NCBI GenBank assembly: GCA_027704905.1
Contig: CM050999.1
Location: 925,859-989,858 of the forward strand
Length of the DNA stretch: 64,000 nt
From: Muraenolepis orangiensis
Taxonomy: Eukaryota > Chordata > Actinopteri > Gadiformes > Muraenolepididae
Direction of reading: 5' to 3'
A program made the position numbers and the translations under genes. This document shows, piece after piece, positions 25,248 through 35,900 of this stretch (positions are counted from its first letter, which is position 1; the number at the start of each line of letters is the position of its first letter). The notes below the pieces were generated by a model. It was not told the DNA's origin and did no database searches. It saw only the letters and a program-made list of their open reading frames with translations.

Positions 25248-26470
25248 TCAAACAGTGGAACCAGAGGAACATAACCCATTGAAGAGCAAGAAGTGGAACC
25301 AGAGGAACATAACCCATTGAAGAGCAAGTAGTGGAACCAGTGGAACATAACCCATTGAAGAGCAAGTAGTGAAACCAGAGGAACATAACCCATTGAAGAG
25401 CAAGAAGTGGAACCAGAGGAACATAACCCATTGAAGAGCAAGTAGTAGAACCAGAGGAACATAACCCATTGAAGAGTAAATAGTGGAACCAGAGGAACAT
25501 AACCCATTGAAGAGCAAGTAGTGGAACCAGAGGAACATAACCCATTGAAGAGCAAGTAGTGGAACCAGTGGAACATAACCCATTGAAGAGCAAGTAGTGG
25601 AACCAGAGGAACATAACCCATTGAAGAGCAAGAAGTGGAACCAGAGGAACATAACCCATTGAAGAGCAAGAAGTGGAACCAGAGGAACATAACCAATTGA
25701 AGAGCAAGTAGTGGAACCAGAGGAACATAACCCATTGAAGAGCAAGAAGTGGAACCAGAGGAACATAACCCATTAAAGAGCAAGTAGTGGAACCAGAGGA
25801 ACATAACCCATTGAAGAGCAAGTAGTGAAACCAGAGGAACATAACCCATTGAAGAGCAAGTAGTGAAACCAGAGGAACATAACCCATTGAAGAGCAAGAA
25901 GTGGAACCAGAGGAACATAACCCATTGAAGAGCAAGTAGTAGAACCAGAGGAACATAACCCATTGAAGAGTAAATAGTGGAACCAGAGGAACATAACCCA
26001 TTGAAGAGCAAGTAGTGGAACCAGAGGAACATAACCCATTGAAGAGCAAGTAGTGGAACCAGTGGAACATAACCCATTGAAGAGCAAGTAGTGGAACCAG
26101 AGGAACATAACCCATTGAAGAGCAAGAAGTGGAACCAGAGGAACATAACCCATTGAAGAGCAAGAAGTGGAACCAGAGGAACATAACCAATTGAAGAGCA
26201 AGTAGTGGAACCAGAGGAACATAACCCATTGAAGAGCAAGAAGTGGAACCAGAGGAACATAACCCATTGAAGAGCAAGTAGTGGAACCAGAGGAACATAA
26301 CCCATTGAAGAGCAAGTAGTGGAACCAGAGGAACATAACCCATTGAAGAGCAAGTAGTGGAACCAGAGGAACATAACCCATTGAAGAGCAAGTAGTGAAC
26401 CAGAGGAACATAACCCATTGAAGAGCAAGTAGTGGAACCAGAGGAACATAACCCATTTAAGATTGAATAG
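25248..26470. repeat. 38-bp minisatellite, about 32 units, with a 13-unit higher-order period
   Basis: Units of 38 bp (core 'cccattgaagagcaag' and 'ggaaccagaggaac') repeat head to tail. Variant units recur exactly 494 bp (13 x 38) apart: 'gaagagtaaa' at 25471 and 25965, 'aaccaattga' at 25691 and 26185, 'ccagtgg' at 25565 and 26059. The orthologous arrays at the window start and at 48.87 kb have only a few units. Because 38 is not a multiple of 3, all three minus frames stay open and give 38-residue periodic ORFs up to 480 codons. I regard these as artefacts. Confidence 0.95.
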
Positions 26471-28078
26471 TGGAACCAGAGAAACCAATTCATGGATATG
26501 TTTATCAAAACCACTTGAGGCATAGAAGTCATTGTTGAACAGAAGGCGAAGAAATCATACATCATAACTGGAGTCTGTTACCTGATTTCCAGCCCTCATT
26601 ATTAGTATTTAGTGCTCTTTGGCATATTTACCCTAGTTTAAACATTGAAATACATGCCAAAACCCCGCTCTGAGCAAGCTGGCCAGAACATATCTGTGTA
26701 CCCCTGGAACCAGCTCACAACCAGTGTTTTGATACGTTAAGAATATATTTGGATGTGTTTGTTCCTCATAACTTGTGTATTTATCATTATATCATTATAT
26801 ATAAGGACATCCCTCTGTGTTCCGTGTCTGCAATTGGATGTGGTCTCTGCTTGTAAGCCTCTAACACAGAAAACAAGCTCTCCTCTTATTAAAACCAGCA
26901 CATAGATATAGAATATTGATATATAATTTAGATGTTCCACAGATGAATAAGGCTGGAGTTACATCTAATTATAATAGTTTGCAATAATTACACATTCTAC
27001 AGAAATGATTGAATTTTCTTTTTACATGGAACAATCACAGTGGTTGAAAAGTGTCCTGTGGATAAAAATAAATAAATAAATAAATATATATATATACGCA
27101 ATATATATATTAGTTTGATTACGCATCAAAATGCGTAAATGCGGTTATCTACCGCCCCCTAGTTGTAAAAGTTGTTATCTTCATTAATTACATACATTGT
27201 GATTGTATTCGTAATGTTTATTATTCAACATTTACTAAAATACATTAACCCTCAAAAGAGAAAAAAACAGTGTACTGAGGATTTCTGTCCTTGTAAAAAA
27301 AACTATCAGACATCAAAATTCCTCTTTGGCCCTCACATGATTCAGATTCTAACACATAAACACATCTTAAACTGAGGGCAAGAGAGGGCTTGGATCACTG
27401 CTGTACATTTATATCACTTTCACCAAGAGTGACAACACAGTGAAAAGAGTCGGGAATTGTTAACAACTCAATGGAAATCCATTGTAAATGTTACCTGGTG
27501 GGGAGCATTCAGAACTAAATATAAATGGATTGAGTTGTCATGGTTTACAAATAACTATCCGATATGGCCGCTAGGTGAATAATGTATCAGTGCCTTGCTA
27601 TATAAAATATAAATATAAACTACACAATATTTAGTGAATTAACATGCGTAGGCTACCATGTCCTGTCCTAATATATAGCCTAAAAGGTTCGACTGGATAC
27701 GTCACGCTTCAACATTAAACTCACTGTGTAGGCCGCTGTGTACCCTGCTCGCTCTGACAGGAAAAAGCAGGTTCAAAACTCAGCCGTGACCAGCCGAGCT
27801 CCACTGTGGGCCTCTGAGATTTGGGCCGTGTATTAGATTATTATTTTGGGGCATTTCATGCCCCAATAAAAACCTCCATTTGCTTTCAACGAAACGCCAA
27901 ATTCTTCTTGTACTTTTCACAGTTGTAGTGTTTTATTCTAGTTACATATCAGTTGAAGTCCCTTCCAGCTCGTCCTGGTGTCCTCCTGTCTACTGGTAAA
28001 GGCCAGGCCTCCCCGGCTCCCCCTGGTGGAGGGACATGGTGTAGACGAGACGACCTCGTCCTCTGATCCACCAGCCCA
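26471..28078. other. Spacer from minisatellite to iASPP last exon, block B
   Basis: Non-coding, AT-rich, with an (AAAT)n/(AT)n run near 27.07 kb. Collinear with blocks A and C but lacking both the Rex3 and the minus-strand L2 insertions, so it represents the older state. No gene seen. Confidence 0.75.
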
Positions 28079-30401
28079 TCAACACAGAGACTTAGGACAG
28101 ACCTTTGGGAACAGCTGCAGGAACCGACAAAACATTCCTGCATGAATTTAAGGGGTTAGGTCCGGAAAGTTCTTCAGCACATTGTATCTCAGCTGCACGG
28201 TGCTCAAAAACAAACTAACCAACAACTAAAAGGGAGAAATTCTCACAGCCCGAAACCTGACCATATCATTATTTTATTCTATAACCCAAAGCCCACAATT
28301 TTCACCTCATATTTTTAGCAACTACAATCTTGTTCAGCACCAATGTAGTCTCGCATTGAATAGGACCGTATCTCCATATATCCCTTCCACCATCCATAAG
28401 CATACACAAAAACACCCAAATATCATTCAGAATAAAATAAAAAAATACAAATAATCCTAAAATCAAAGCAATAATCAAATCCCCTTGGTACCCCAAAGTA
28501 GTTGTTTGGCACGAAGCCCTCACGGCCGCAGAGCGAGGCCCACCACCAGTCTACACCGTCGGGCCTCTGCAGGATGGTCACCATGTCCCCCTCCCGGAAG
28601 CTCAGCTCGTCTGCCGCCTGCGCCGGGTAGCTCCACAGGGCGTAGATCACCCTGCTGTTATTGGCACCCATTGCCTCTTCCACACCTGGTGGGGGGGGTC
28701 AGGGGTGAGCTAATGCTTCTTCTGCTACAGGGTTCAGGGTGAAGGCTCGTTCTGTCTCTCTCTCTTTCTCTCAGTTCAGAGGCATGAAGAGGAATAGTGT
28801 GGGTGCTCTGGATGATGATTTGCATTGTAATTTTTAGGGGCAAGCGTTTCAATGTGTATGTGAGTGCGCATGTGTGTGTGTGTGTGTGTATTTGTGTACA
28901 TATGTGTGTGCAAGTATGTGTCCTCCTTCTCCTCCTCCTCCTCCTCCTCTTACTCCTGCTCCTTCTCCTCCTCACCTCTCAGGAAGCTCTCACACTCCTC
29001 GTAACCCGGGGCGTAGGGGTCACACTTCTGTGCGGCACTGGTCCCATCACTCAGTGACGGCCATGACGGCGGCCCCGGTTGAGGCGAGCATGCCGCCCCA
29101 CAGACTTCTGTGTGTCGCAGGATGGAATGGTAGCTCTGCAGGGACAAAATACCTCCCGTTTTCACTCAAACATACCTGATAACCAGGGGTCAGAGGAGGA
29201 GGAACACACGGTTTGCCTCTCTGCATTAAACATGCATGCCGGCACGGCAATGACACATTTACAAATGTATAAATAATATTGCCGGCACTAGAAGGTTATG
29301 TATATGCATGCATATGTCGTGACAAAGAGAGACGTATGATACACACTCCTAGGTCAACACACAGAGTTTCTTACAGGGTAAGGGTCTTGGGGCGCGGAGG
29401 AGGCTGTGACCACGGGGGAGGGGGGGGCAGAGGACGATGACTCCTCCCCATCCGAGGAGTCGCTGCCCCTTGAGGGGCCTGAGGGGCCTGGGGACCTTCG
29501 CCGGGGGCGTTACCGTGCTGCCACTGGGCTCTGACCCACCGGGAGACTCAGGGATGGAGGGCATGTAGTGGACCAGATCTAGCTTCTCTAGCTCTGCGTC
29601 CACGTTGCCAGAGTTCAGCACTGCAGGGGTCAGTTTATTGATATACAATATAATAATGATGTTTAACTATACTGCACGTTATAGATATACAATATAATAG
29701 AAAAACAAAATTGTGCTTATTTGAACCTATATACAAACTTAAACCTTTGGTATTAATAGTATTATCGTTATTAAATATTTAACCCTAAGCTATACTTTAT
29801 TAATCCCAGATGGGAAATCAGGGACACACCTTCGCCATAGATGACGGGCTGGAAGTCAGAAGTGGGCGGGATGTCTCGGAGTGTGGGCGGGGCTATGGGG
29901 ATATCCCCGCCCATCCCCAGCCCCCGGGGAGGGGCCACAGGAGCCCCGGCCCAGTGGGGGTTCTGAAGGCGCATGATGACAGACAGGGGGATGGGCTTGC
30001 GCTGGCACTTCCCAGCGCTGGAGGGGGGATGCAGATGCGTCCGATGATTGGCTGGGCGTGGAAGGGGGAGAGAGGCGGGGTCTCCGGGGCCGTGGCGATG
30101 CACGTGTTGCGTGGAAGTGAGCTGTGCACATAGGATCCCGCCAGGGAGTCCTGGGTGTGGACAGGAAGTTGGCGCGTCAAATAGGAAGTGAAGGACATAA
30201 AGCGTATGAAATGCTATCATATGTGGATTGATAATCCACACTAATGCTTCTTAATGACCTGTCTCTCTTTACGGTGAATCTATGAAATAACTAATTAAAC
30301 ATAATAGATCATAACCTTTTTGGGGGAGGGGGCCAGCGAAGGGCCGTCCAGGTTGGACTCCCTCCAGCTGCTGCTGGGCAGCGCCGGTCTCATCCACTCT
30401 G
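28079..30401 (-). pseudogene. ppp1r13l: iASPP (PPP1R13L) C-terminal half, block B, ankyrin exons fused away
   Basis: Exons: 30316-30401 (WRESNLDGP; the only copy with a real pyrimidine tract before its acceptor); 29830-30150 (KCQRKPIPLSVIMRLQNPHW, IYGEG); 29375-29620 (LNSGDVD, SSSSAPPSP); a fused exon 28976-29135; SH3 exon 28492-28685; last exon 28079-28114 (LFPKVCPKSLC). The fused exon joins the start of the SYHSILR exon to the end of the last ankyrin exon (GTSAAQKCDPYAPGYEECES). Its 160 nt keep phase with the SH3 exon, so the join is in frame although most ankyrin sequence is lost. Exon 29830-30150 has a frame change between ICIPP and KCQRK, and exon 29375-29620 has an internal deletion after PRPL. 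A gypsy element at 30534 separates it from sequence further upstream. Confidence 0.88.
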
Positions 30402-30435
30402 CTGTTGGAAGAGGAGAACATGTTCTCTGAGCTCT

Positions 30436-30505
30436 CTCTCTCTCTCACTCTCACTCTCACTCTCGCTCTCGCTCTCGCTCTCGCTCTCGCTCTCGCTCTC
30501 TCTCC
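30436..30505. repeat. (CTCTCG/CTCTCA)n simple repeat
   Basis: A hexanucleotide run next to the gypsy insertion point. Confidence 0.9.
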
Positions 30506-30533
30506 TCCTGGGTCCTAAAGCCTGTGGAATATG

Positions 30534-31903
30534 TGTCGCGTGTTTGGTGTGTGCCTTTTGCGTTTCAGAGGAGGTGATGGAGCAAACCGACCAGGAGATG
30601 GCGACCTGGGGCTGATGACGGCGGCTGCGCTGAGTAACAGCTCTGAGGGCGGGGCAGCGTACGCAACGCCAGGTGCCCCTGATCAGCTGATGAGCTCCAA
30701 GCCAGGTGCCAATTATGACGTCTGGAGCCGGGACTAAAAGAGAGCTTGGGGATGGTTGTGGGAGGCAGAACGAGCCAGAAAGGAAGCACGACAACACGTC
30801 GAACGGACCACGGATCGCCGACGCCTCGCACGGGGAACAGCAGCCTGGTTTGAACGACCGCGGATCGCCGACACCGAACGCCTGCACGGGGAACAGCAGC
30901 CTGGCGGGACTGACCGCGGATCGCCAACGCCTCGCACGGGGAATAGCAGCCTGTGGGGACCGACCAGTTGCCACACTGCCGACCGTGAACATTGCAGTAC
31001 GGGTGAGCTGTCGTTGCGGGCTTACCGTACCCGTGGAGAGGACGCTTGAGAGTGCGCCAGGTTAACCTGACACTAGTTATCCCCACTGGGGGTTTGTTTT
31101 TACGCAGCTGGGGAGCAGAGACATTTCCTTTTTTTTTTGGCCGATCCGAGGAGACTGACAGTGGGAGTCCCTCGATCGGCCACGACTAACACTGTTGCGC
31201 CCTAGGCACTTCGTTCCCTGTTTATGGGGTACAGGCCGCATAGTGTAGTTAGCTTAGTATAGCTGTGTTAGGGACAGGGTTAGGGGAAGGGGGGCTTGAT
31301 CCATAGGCCTACCGCCCAGATAGGGCCACGTCCCCAGTATCAGCAGTACCCCCCCATTTTAAGAACACGCGTGCTTATTTTTCCTTGGTTGCAGTGTCAC
31401 CCCTACGTGTGTAGTGTGCCTGATTGTAGGGTCACCCTGAATTAATAGGGCACGTGTGTAGGTGGCTAAGAGCCCTTAGTTTTTCCTTGGTTGCAGTGTC
31501 ACCCCTACGTGTGTAGTGTGCCAGTCTGTAGTGTCACCCCTACGTGTGCAGTGGACCACCTGACGAGGGGGGGGAACCGGATAGCGGGGGAGGAACTAGC
31601 AGGGTGGGGAGACCACCGGGAGCAGGGCCCCTTATAGCCTAGCCTGTAGTCCCAGAGGCAGCCCCACGCACAGTGTAGTTTTATAGGTTTAATAGTACTG
31701 TATTTTATGAATTATATTGGGAACCCCCTATGTGTTTAATAAAGATTTTTATACTCTTATTCACCGCCTCCGTGCTTGCTTGTTGGAGTGATATTGGAGA
31801 TCGGTATGGTAGCTAGCCCACTGGAGAGTGTATCCTATGTAGCTACCCGCTTGCACTGTGTGGTTGCATGGATTAGGACATTCTCCGTGGTGCACTAGTG
31901 ACA
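30534..31903 (+). repeat. 5' LTR of the gypsy element
   Basis: The LTR contains internal repeats: 'gcacggggaacagcagcctg'-type units at 30829-30955 and 'ttgcagtgtcacccctacg' at about 31390-31545. A polyadenylation signal AATAAA lies at 31738-31743. Its length is unusually large for a fish gypsy LTR. Confidence 0.93.
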
Positions 31904-31949
31904 TCTTTTGGCGTTTGTCGGCAGGGTCTCCTTATCACCCGCAACAAGC

Positions 31950-32999
31950 ATGTCGGACGACGAGATTACTCAGGGCGGTGAGCCAGGGACTTCGATAACC
32001 CCAAATCCCCCAGTTATGAGTGCAGTTATGATGCCATGGTTTTTGGGGTCCCATTGGGTTCCTAGGTTCAGTGGAGAGAAGGGGACAGTCAGATTCAGCC
32101 AGTGGTTAGCACAGGTAGAAGCATTCTTGCGAGCGCAGACCTTACAGCCCCAACTGAGAGTAGATTTCATCCTTAGCTCCCTTGATGGCGCAGCTCACAG
32201 AGAAGCTATGCTACTCCCATCAACCACTAGGGGATCCGCCCAAGGGATACTAGATGTTCTAACCAGGAAATATGGTGACAATCGGTCCCCCGACACCCTC
32301 CAGGTCGAGTTTTTTGGTTGTCGACAGACGGAGAAGGAAGGGATCGAGGAATTCACTCTACGCCTGAGAGAGTGTCTCCACCGATGGCGAACCAGCGATC
32401 CAGACGAGCCTGGCGACGAGGACAAGAGACTGCGGACACAGTTCGCCAAGGGCCTACGGGAGGGCCCAATAAAGCGTGAGCTCCTACGCCACCTGCGTCG
32501 AAACCCCCGAGTGCCGTTCAAGGACGTCTGCCAGGAGGCAAGCTCCATAGAGAGGGAAGAGCGAACCACCATGGGGGAGGTGGCGGCCTGTCAAGCCCAA
32601 GCCGCCACGGTCACACCAGCCCCCAAAATTGAACCACTGTCCCAGAGCAGTCTGCAGCAGCTGAAGGACTCCCTGCGGGCGGAGCTACGGGAAGAGCTAC
32701 GCGACCAGGTGGTGCTGCTGGGGAAAACCATTGCTGAGGATTTACGGAGCCAGTTCCAAGCCCCAGAACGCAACCCCGAGCCAGCACAACGCTGGACTCG
32801 TCCACCAACCGGCCACCCATCAGGATTTCCCACACACCGACGTCCTGACCTCCAGGAGGCCCGTAACTACCAGTGGGACGACCAGGGTCGCCCCATTTGT
32901 CGGAGCTGCGGTGACGTGGGCCACGTTCAGCGGTATTGCCCCCGTAGAGCAGGGCCACCTCCGGATTTTCACTCCTCCCGGTCACTGCAGGGCAAGTGA
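31950..32999 (+). CDS. Gypsy gag polyprotein
   Basis: The ATG at 31950 gives a 349-residue protein; the open frame extends 14 codons further upstream but without an ATG. The capsid region includes FSGEKGTVRFSQWLAQVEAF, then GIEEFTLRLRECLHRW and a zinc knuckle CRSCGDVGHVQRYC (C-X2-C-X4-H-X4-C, residues 317-330). Gag forms the virus-like particle and binds the RNA. It overlaps the pol frame, which lies at -1, at 'GTGA' (32996-32999). Confidence 0.9.
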   Translation: MSDDEITQGGEPGTSITPNPPVMSAVMMPWFLGSHWVPRFSGEKGTVRFSQWLAQVEAFLRAQTLQPQLRVDFILSSLDGAAHREAMLLPSTTRGSAQGILDVLTRKYGDNRSPDTLQVEFFGCRQTEKEGIEEFTLRLRECLHRWRTSDPDEPGDEDKRLRTQFAKGLREGPIKRELLRHLRRNPRVPFKDVCQEASSIEREERTTMGEVAACQAQAATVTPAPKIEPLSQSSLQQLKDSLRAELREELRDQVVLLGKTIAEDLRSQFQAPERNPEPAQRWTRPPTGHPSGFPTHRRPDLQEARNYQWDDQGRPICRSCGDVGHVQRYCPRRAGPPPDFHSSRSLQGK

Positions 33000-35900
33000 C
33001 CGGTCCCGGAGCCACGGTTGAAGCCCTGGAGAGACCAGCAGTAGTGGGCCGCTGTCCGGAGGTAGAGGTTCTGATACGGGGCAAGAAGGTGCCTTGCGTG
33101 CTGGACACGGGCTCGCAGGTGACTCTGTTCGGACAATCGTTCTTCCAGCGGCACATCGGCAGTGAAGGGCTACACGGCGCCGAAGAACTCCAGTGGCTGA
33201 CCCTACGGGCCGCTAACGGCCTACAAGTCCCCTTTGTGGGCTATGCAGTATTGGATTTCACCATCGGGGGCATGGAGATACCGGGCCGCGGAGTGGTGAT
33301 TGTAAAAGATGACTGTATTAGTGCTGAGTATGGCTTACTAGGCATGAATGTCATATCGGAGTGTTGGGAGGGGCTCTTCTCAAAAGGCCATCCAGGCCAA
33401 GAGGCCTTTAAGTCTACCGTCCCCCCCACTGCCCGGAAGGCGTGGGAGAAAGCATTCACCCTTTGCCAGCAGGTACAGAGTTCTACACCGCTGGGGGAGT
33501 CTGGTGGCACAGCGAGGCTACCACGACAAGCCCCGGTCCTGGTGCCCCCGGAGTCCGAAATGGTGGTCTGGGCCGACGTACCTCCTGCACTGGGCCGTCT
33601 TGGTTGCCCGGTGCTAATCGAAGACCTCGCTGACTGGGCTGAAGAGCGTGGCTGGCGGGTGGCCCGGTGTATTGGCTGGGTACGGGGAGGTAAGGTGCCC
33701 CTCCGCATTTGTAATCCCCACCTCTCCTCGGTACAGATTCCTCAAAGGTGTGCCCTGGCAAGTGTGACACCCGTGGCCCCGCGGGATGTCCACGGGGCTG
33801 ACCGGCTGATCCTGAGAGACATGGCCCCAGGGGTGCTGGAGGTGGATGTGTGTCCAGTGACGGAATCTCCCGTGGTAAACCACCCGGCCCTCGAGCTGAA
33901 AGGAGACGGGCTGACGGAGGAACAGCAAGCTGAACTCTCCGCCATGCTGCGCCGGTGGACCCACGTCTTCGCTGCACATGAGGAGGATTTCGGGCGCACC
34001 AGGGTGATCCAACATCACATACCCACTGGAACGGCACCCCCTATCCGGGAGAGGTACCGCCCGATTCCTCCAAACCTCTACACCGAGTTGAGAACTCTGT
34101 TACAGGGGATGGTAGACAGTAAGGTGGTACGCGAGAGTTCCAGCCCATGGGCGGCCCCGGTGGTGTTGGTGCGCAAGAAGGACGGCTCCTGGCGCTTCTG
34201 TGTGGATTACCGCAAATTGAATGCTGTGACCCACAAGGACGCATACCCACTACCCCGGATCGAGGAGTCACTGACCAGCTTAACCCAGGCCAACTGGTAC
34301 AGCACCCTCGACCTGGCCAGTGGATATTGGCAGGTGGAAATGGCGCCTGAGGACCAGGAGAAAACTGCCTTCGCCACACCCATGGGCTTGTACCAGTTTG
34401 AAAGGATGCCCTTTGGCCTCTGTAATGCCCCGGCCACATTTCAGAGGCTGATGCAGCGCTGCCTGGGCGGGCAGGTTTATGACCACCTGCTCATCTACCT
34501 CGATGACATCATCGTGTACTCGCCGGACTTCCAGAGCCACCTGGGCCACCTGGAGCGAGTGTTCCACCGACTACAGGAGCATGGCCTTAAGCTCCAGCCG
34601 GGGAAGTGCAGGCTGTTCCATCGGGAGGTCATCTACCTGGGGCACGTGGTCAGCAGTAAGGGTGTCTCGACCGACCCAGAGAAGACCCGGGCTGTCAGCA
34701 GCTGGCCTGTCCCGACCACGGCGCGGCAGGTGAAGTCATTCCTGGGGTTCGTGGGGTACTACCGCCGCTTTATCCCGGGTTTTGCTCGGATAGCGGCGCC
34801 ACTGACCCACCTCCTCCAAGGCACGGCCGGGCGACCCACTGCACCGGTGACCTGGACACCGCCCTGCCAGCAAGCGTTCGACCAACTGAGACAGAGGCTT
34901 CTGGAAGCCCCAGTCCTTGCCTTCGCTGACTTCACCCAGCCCTTCAAGCTCTACACAGACGCCAGTCTGGGGGGGCTGGGTGCCGTCTTGTCCCAGGTCC
35001 AGGAGGGCCGAGAGCGGGTCATCGCCTATGCCAGTCGCAGCCTGTCCCGGACGGAGCGTAACGACCAGAATTACAGCTCCTTCAAGCTAGAGCTGTTGGC
35101 CTTGAAGTGGGCGGTCACGGAGAAATTCAAGGACTATCTCTGGGGGGCCCAGTTCACCATTTACACCGACAACAATCCGCTTGTGCATCTGGACACCGCC
35201 CGGTTGGGTGCGCACGAGCAAAGGTGGGTGGCCCAACTTGCAAATTTTTCTTATGTGATTAAGTACCGCCCAGGGGCTGTGAACCAGAACGCGGACCTAC
35301 TGTCCCGGCTGCCGGAGGGCGTGGCAGCCCAGGCAGTGGAAGGACGAGGTCACCCGGACAACGCCGCCGTGGAGGAAACGGCCCCGGACCCGGACGCTAC
35401 TGCGTGGGTGCGGAGCCAGCGAGAGGATCTGGACCTGCGTAAAGTCTGCCAGTGGCTAGAGGAGGGAAGGCAACCCCCTCCGGGTGGTCGCCACCAAATG
35501 TCCCCTGCCCTACGAGGTCTGCTCGTCGAGTGGGAACGCCTGGACGTCCAGGAGGGACTCTTGGTGCGGAGGGTGACGGAGCCAGACACCCAGATACCGG
35601 CCAACCAGCTCGTCGTACCCCTTAGCCGAGCCAAGGCACTTTGGCAGGAGTACCATCGGGCAGCTGGCCACTCGAGTGCCGAAAAAGTGCTGTCGATACT
35701 ACGGCGACGGTTCTTCTGGGCAGGCATGGGTAAGGCGGTACAGGTGTGGACCACAGAGTGTCCCACGTGTGTGGTCAGTAAGGCGGGGCCGGAGCAGCGG
35801 GCACCCATGAAATCCATTGAGAGCAGCTATCCATTTGAGGTAGTGGGACTAGACTACCTATCGTTGGGTCGACCAAGTGATGTTTACCCCTACATTCTCG

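Noticed and set aside
25248..26470. CRISPR-like array
   Set aside because: Units are contiguous with no unique spacers, in a eukaryotic genome.
25123..26565. Long minus-strand ORFs (up to 480 codons) with a 38-residue repeat
   Set aside because: They are translations of a 38-bp minisatellite read through all three frames; no start context, splice sites or domain, and the sister arrays have only a few units.
30390..31086. ORFs of 100-200 codons in the gypsy LTR, repeated at 37702-38257
   Set aside because: They recur in both LTRs, lie on both strands and show no known domain; the LTR's repeats explain them.
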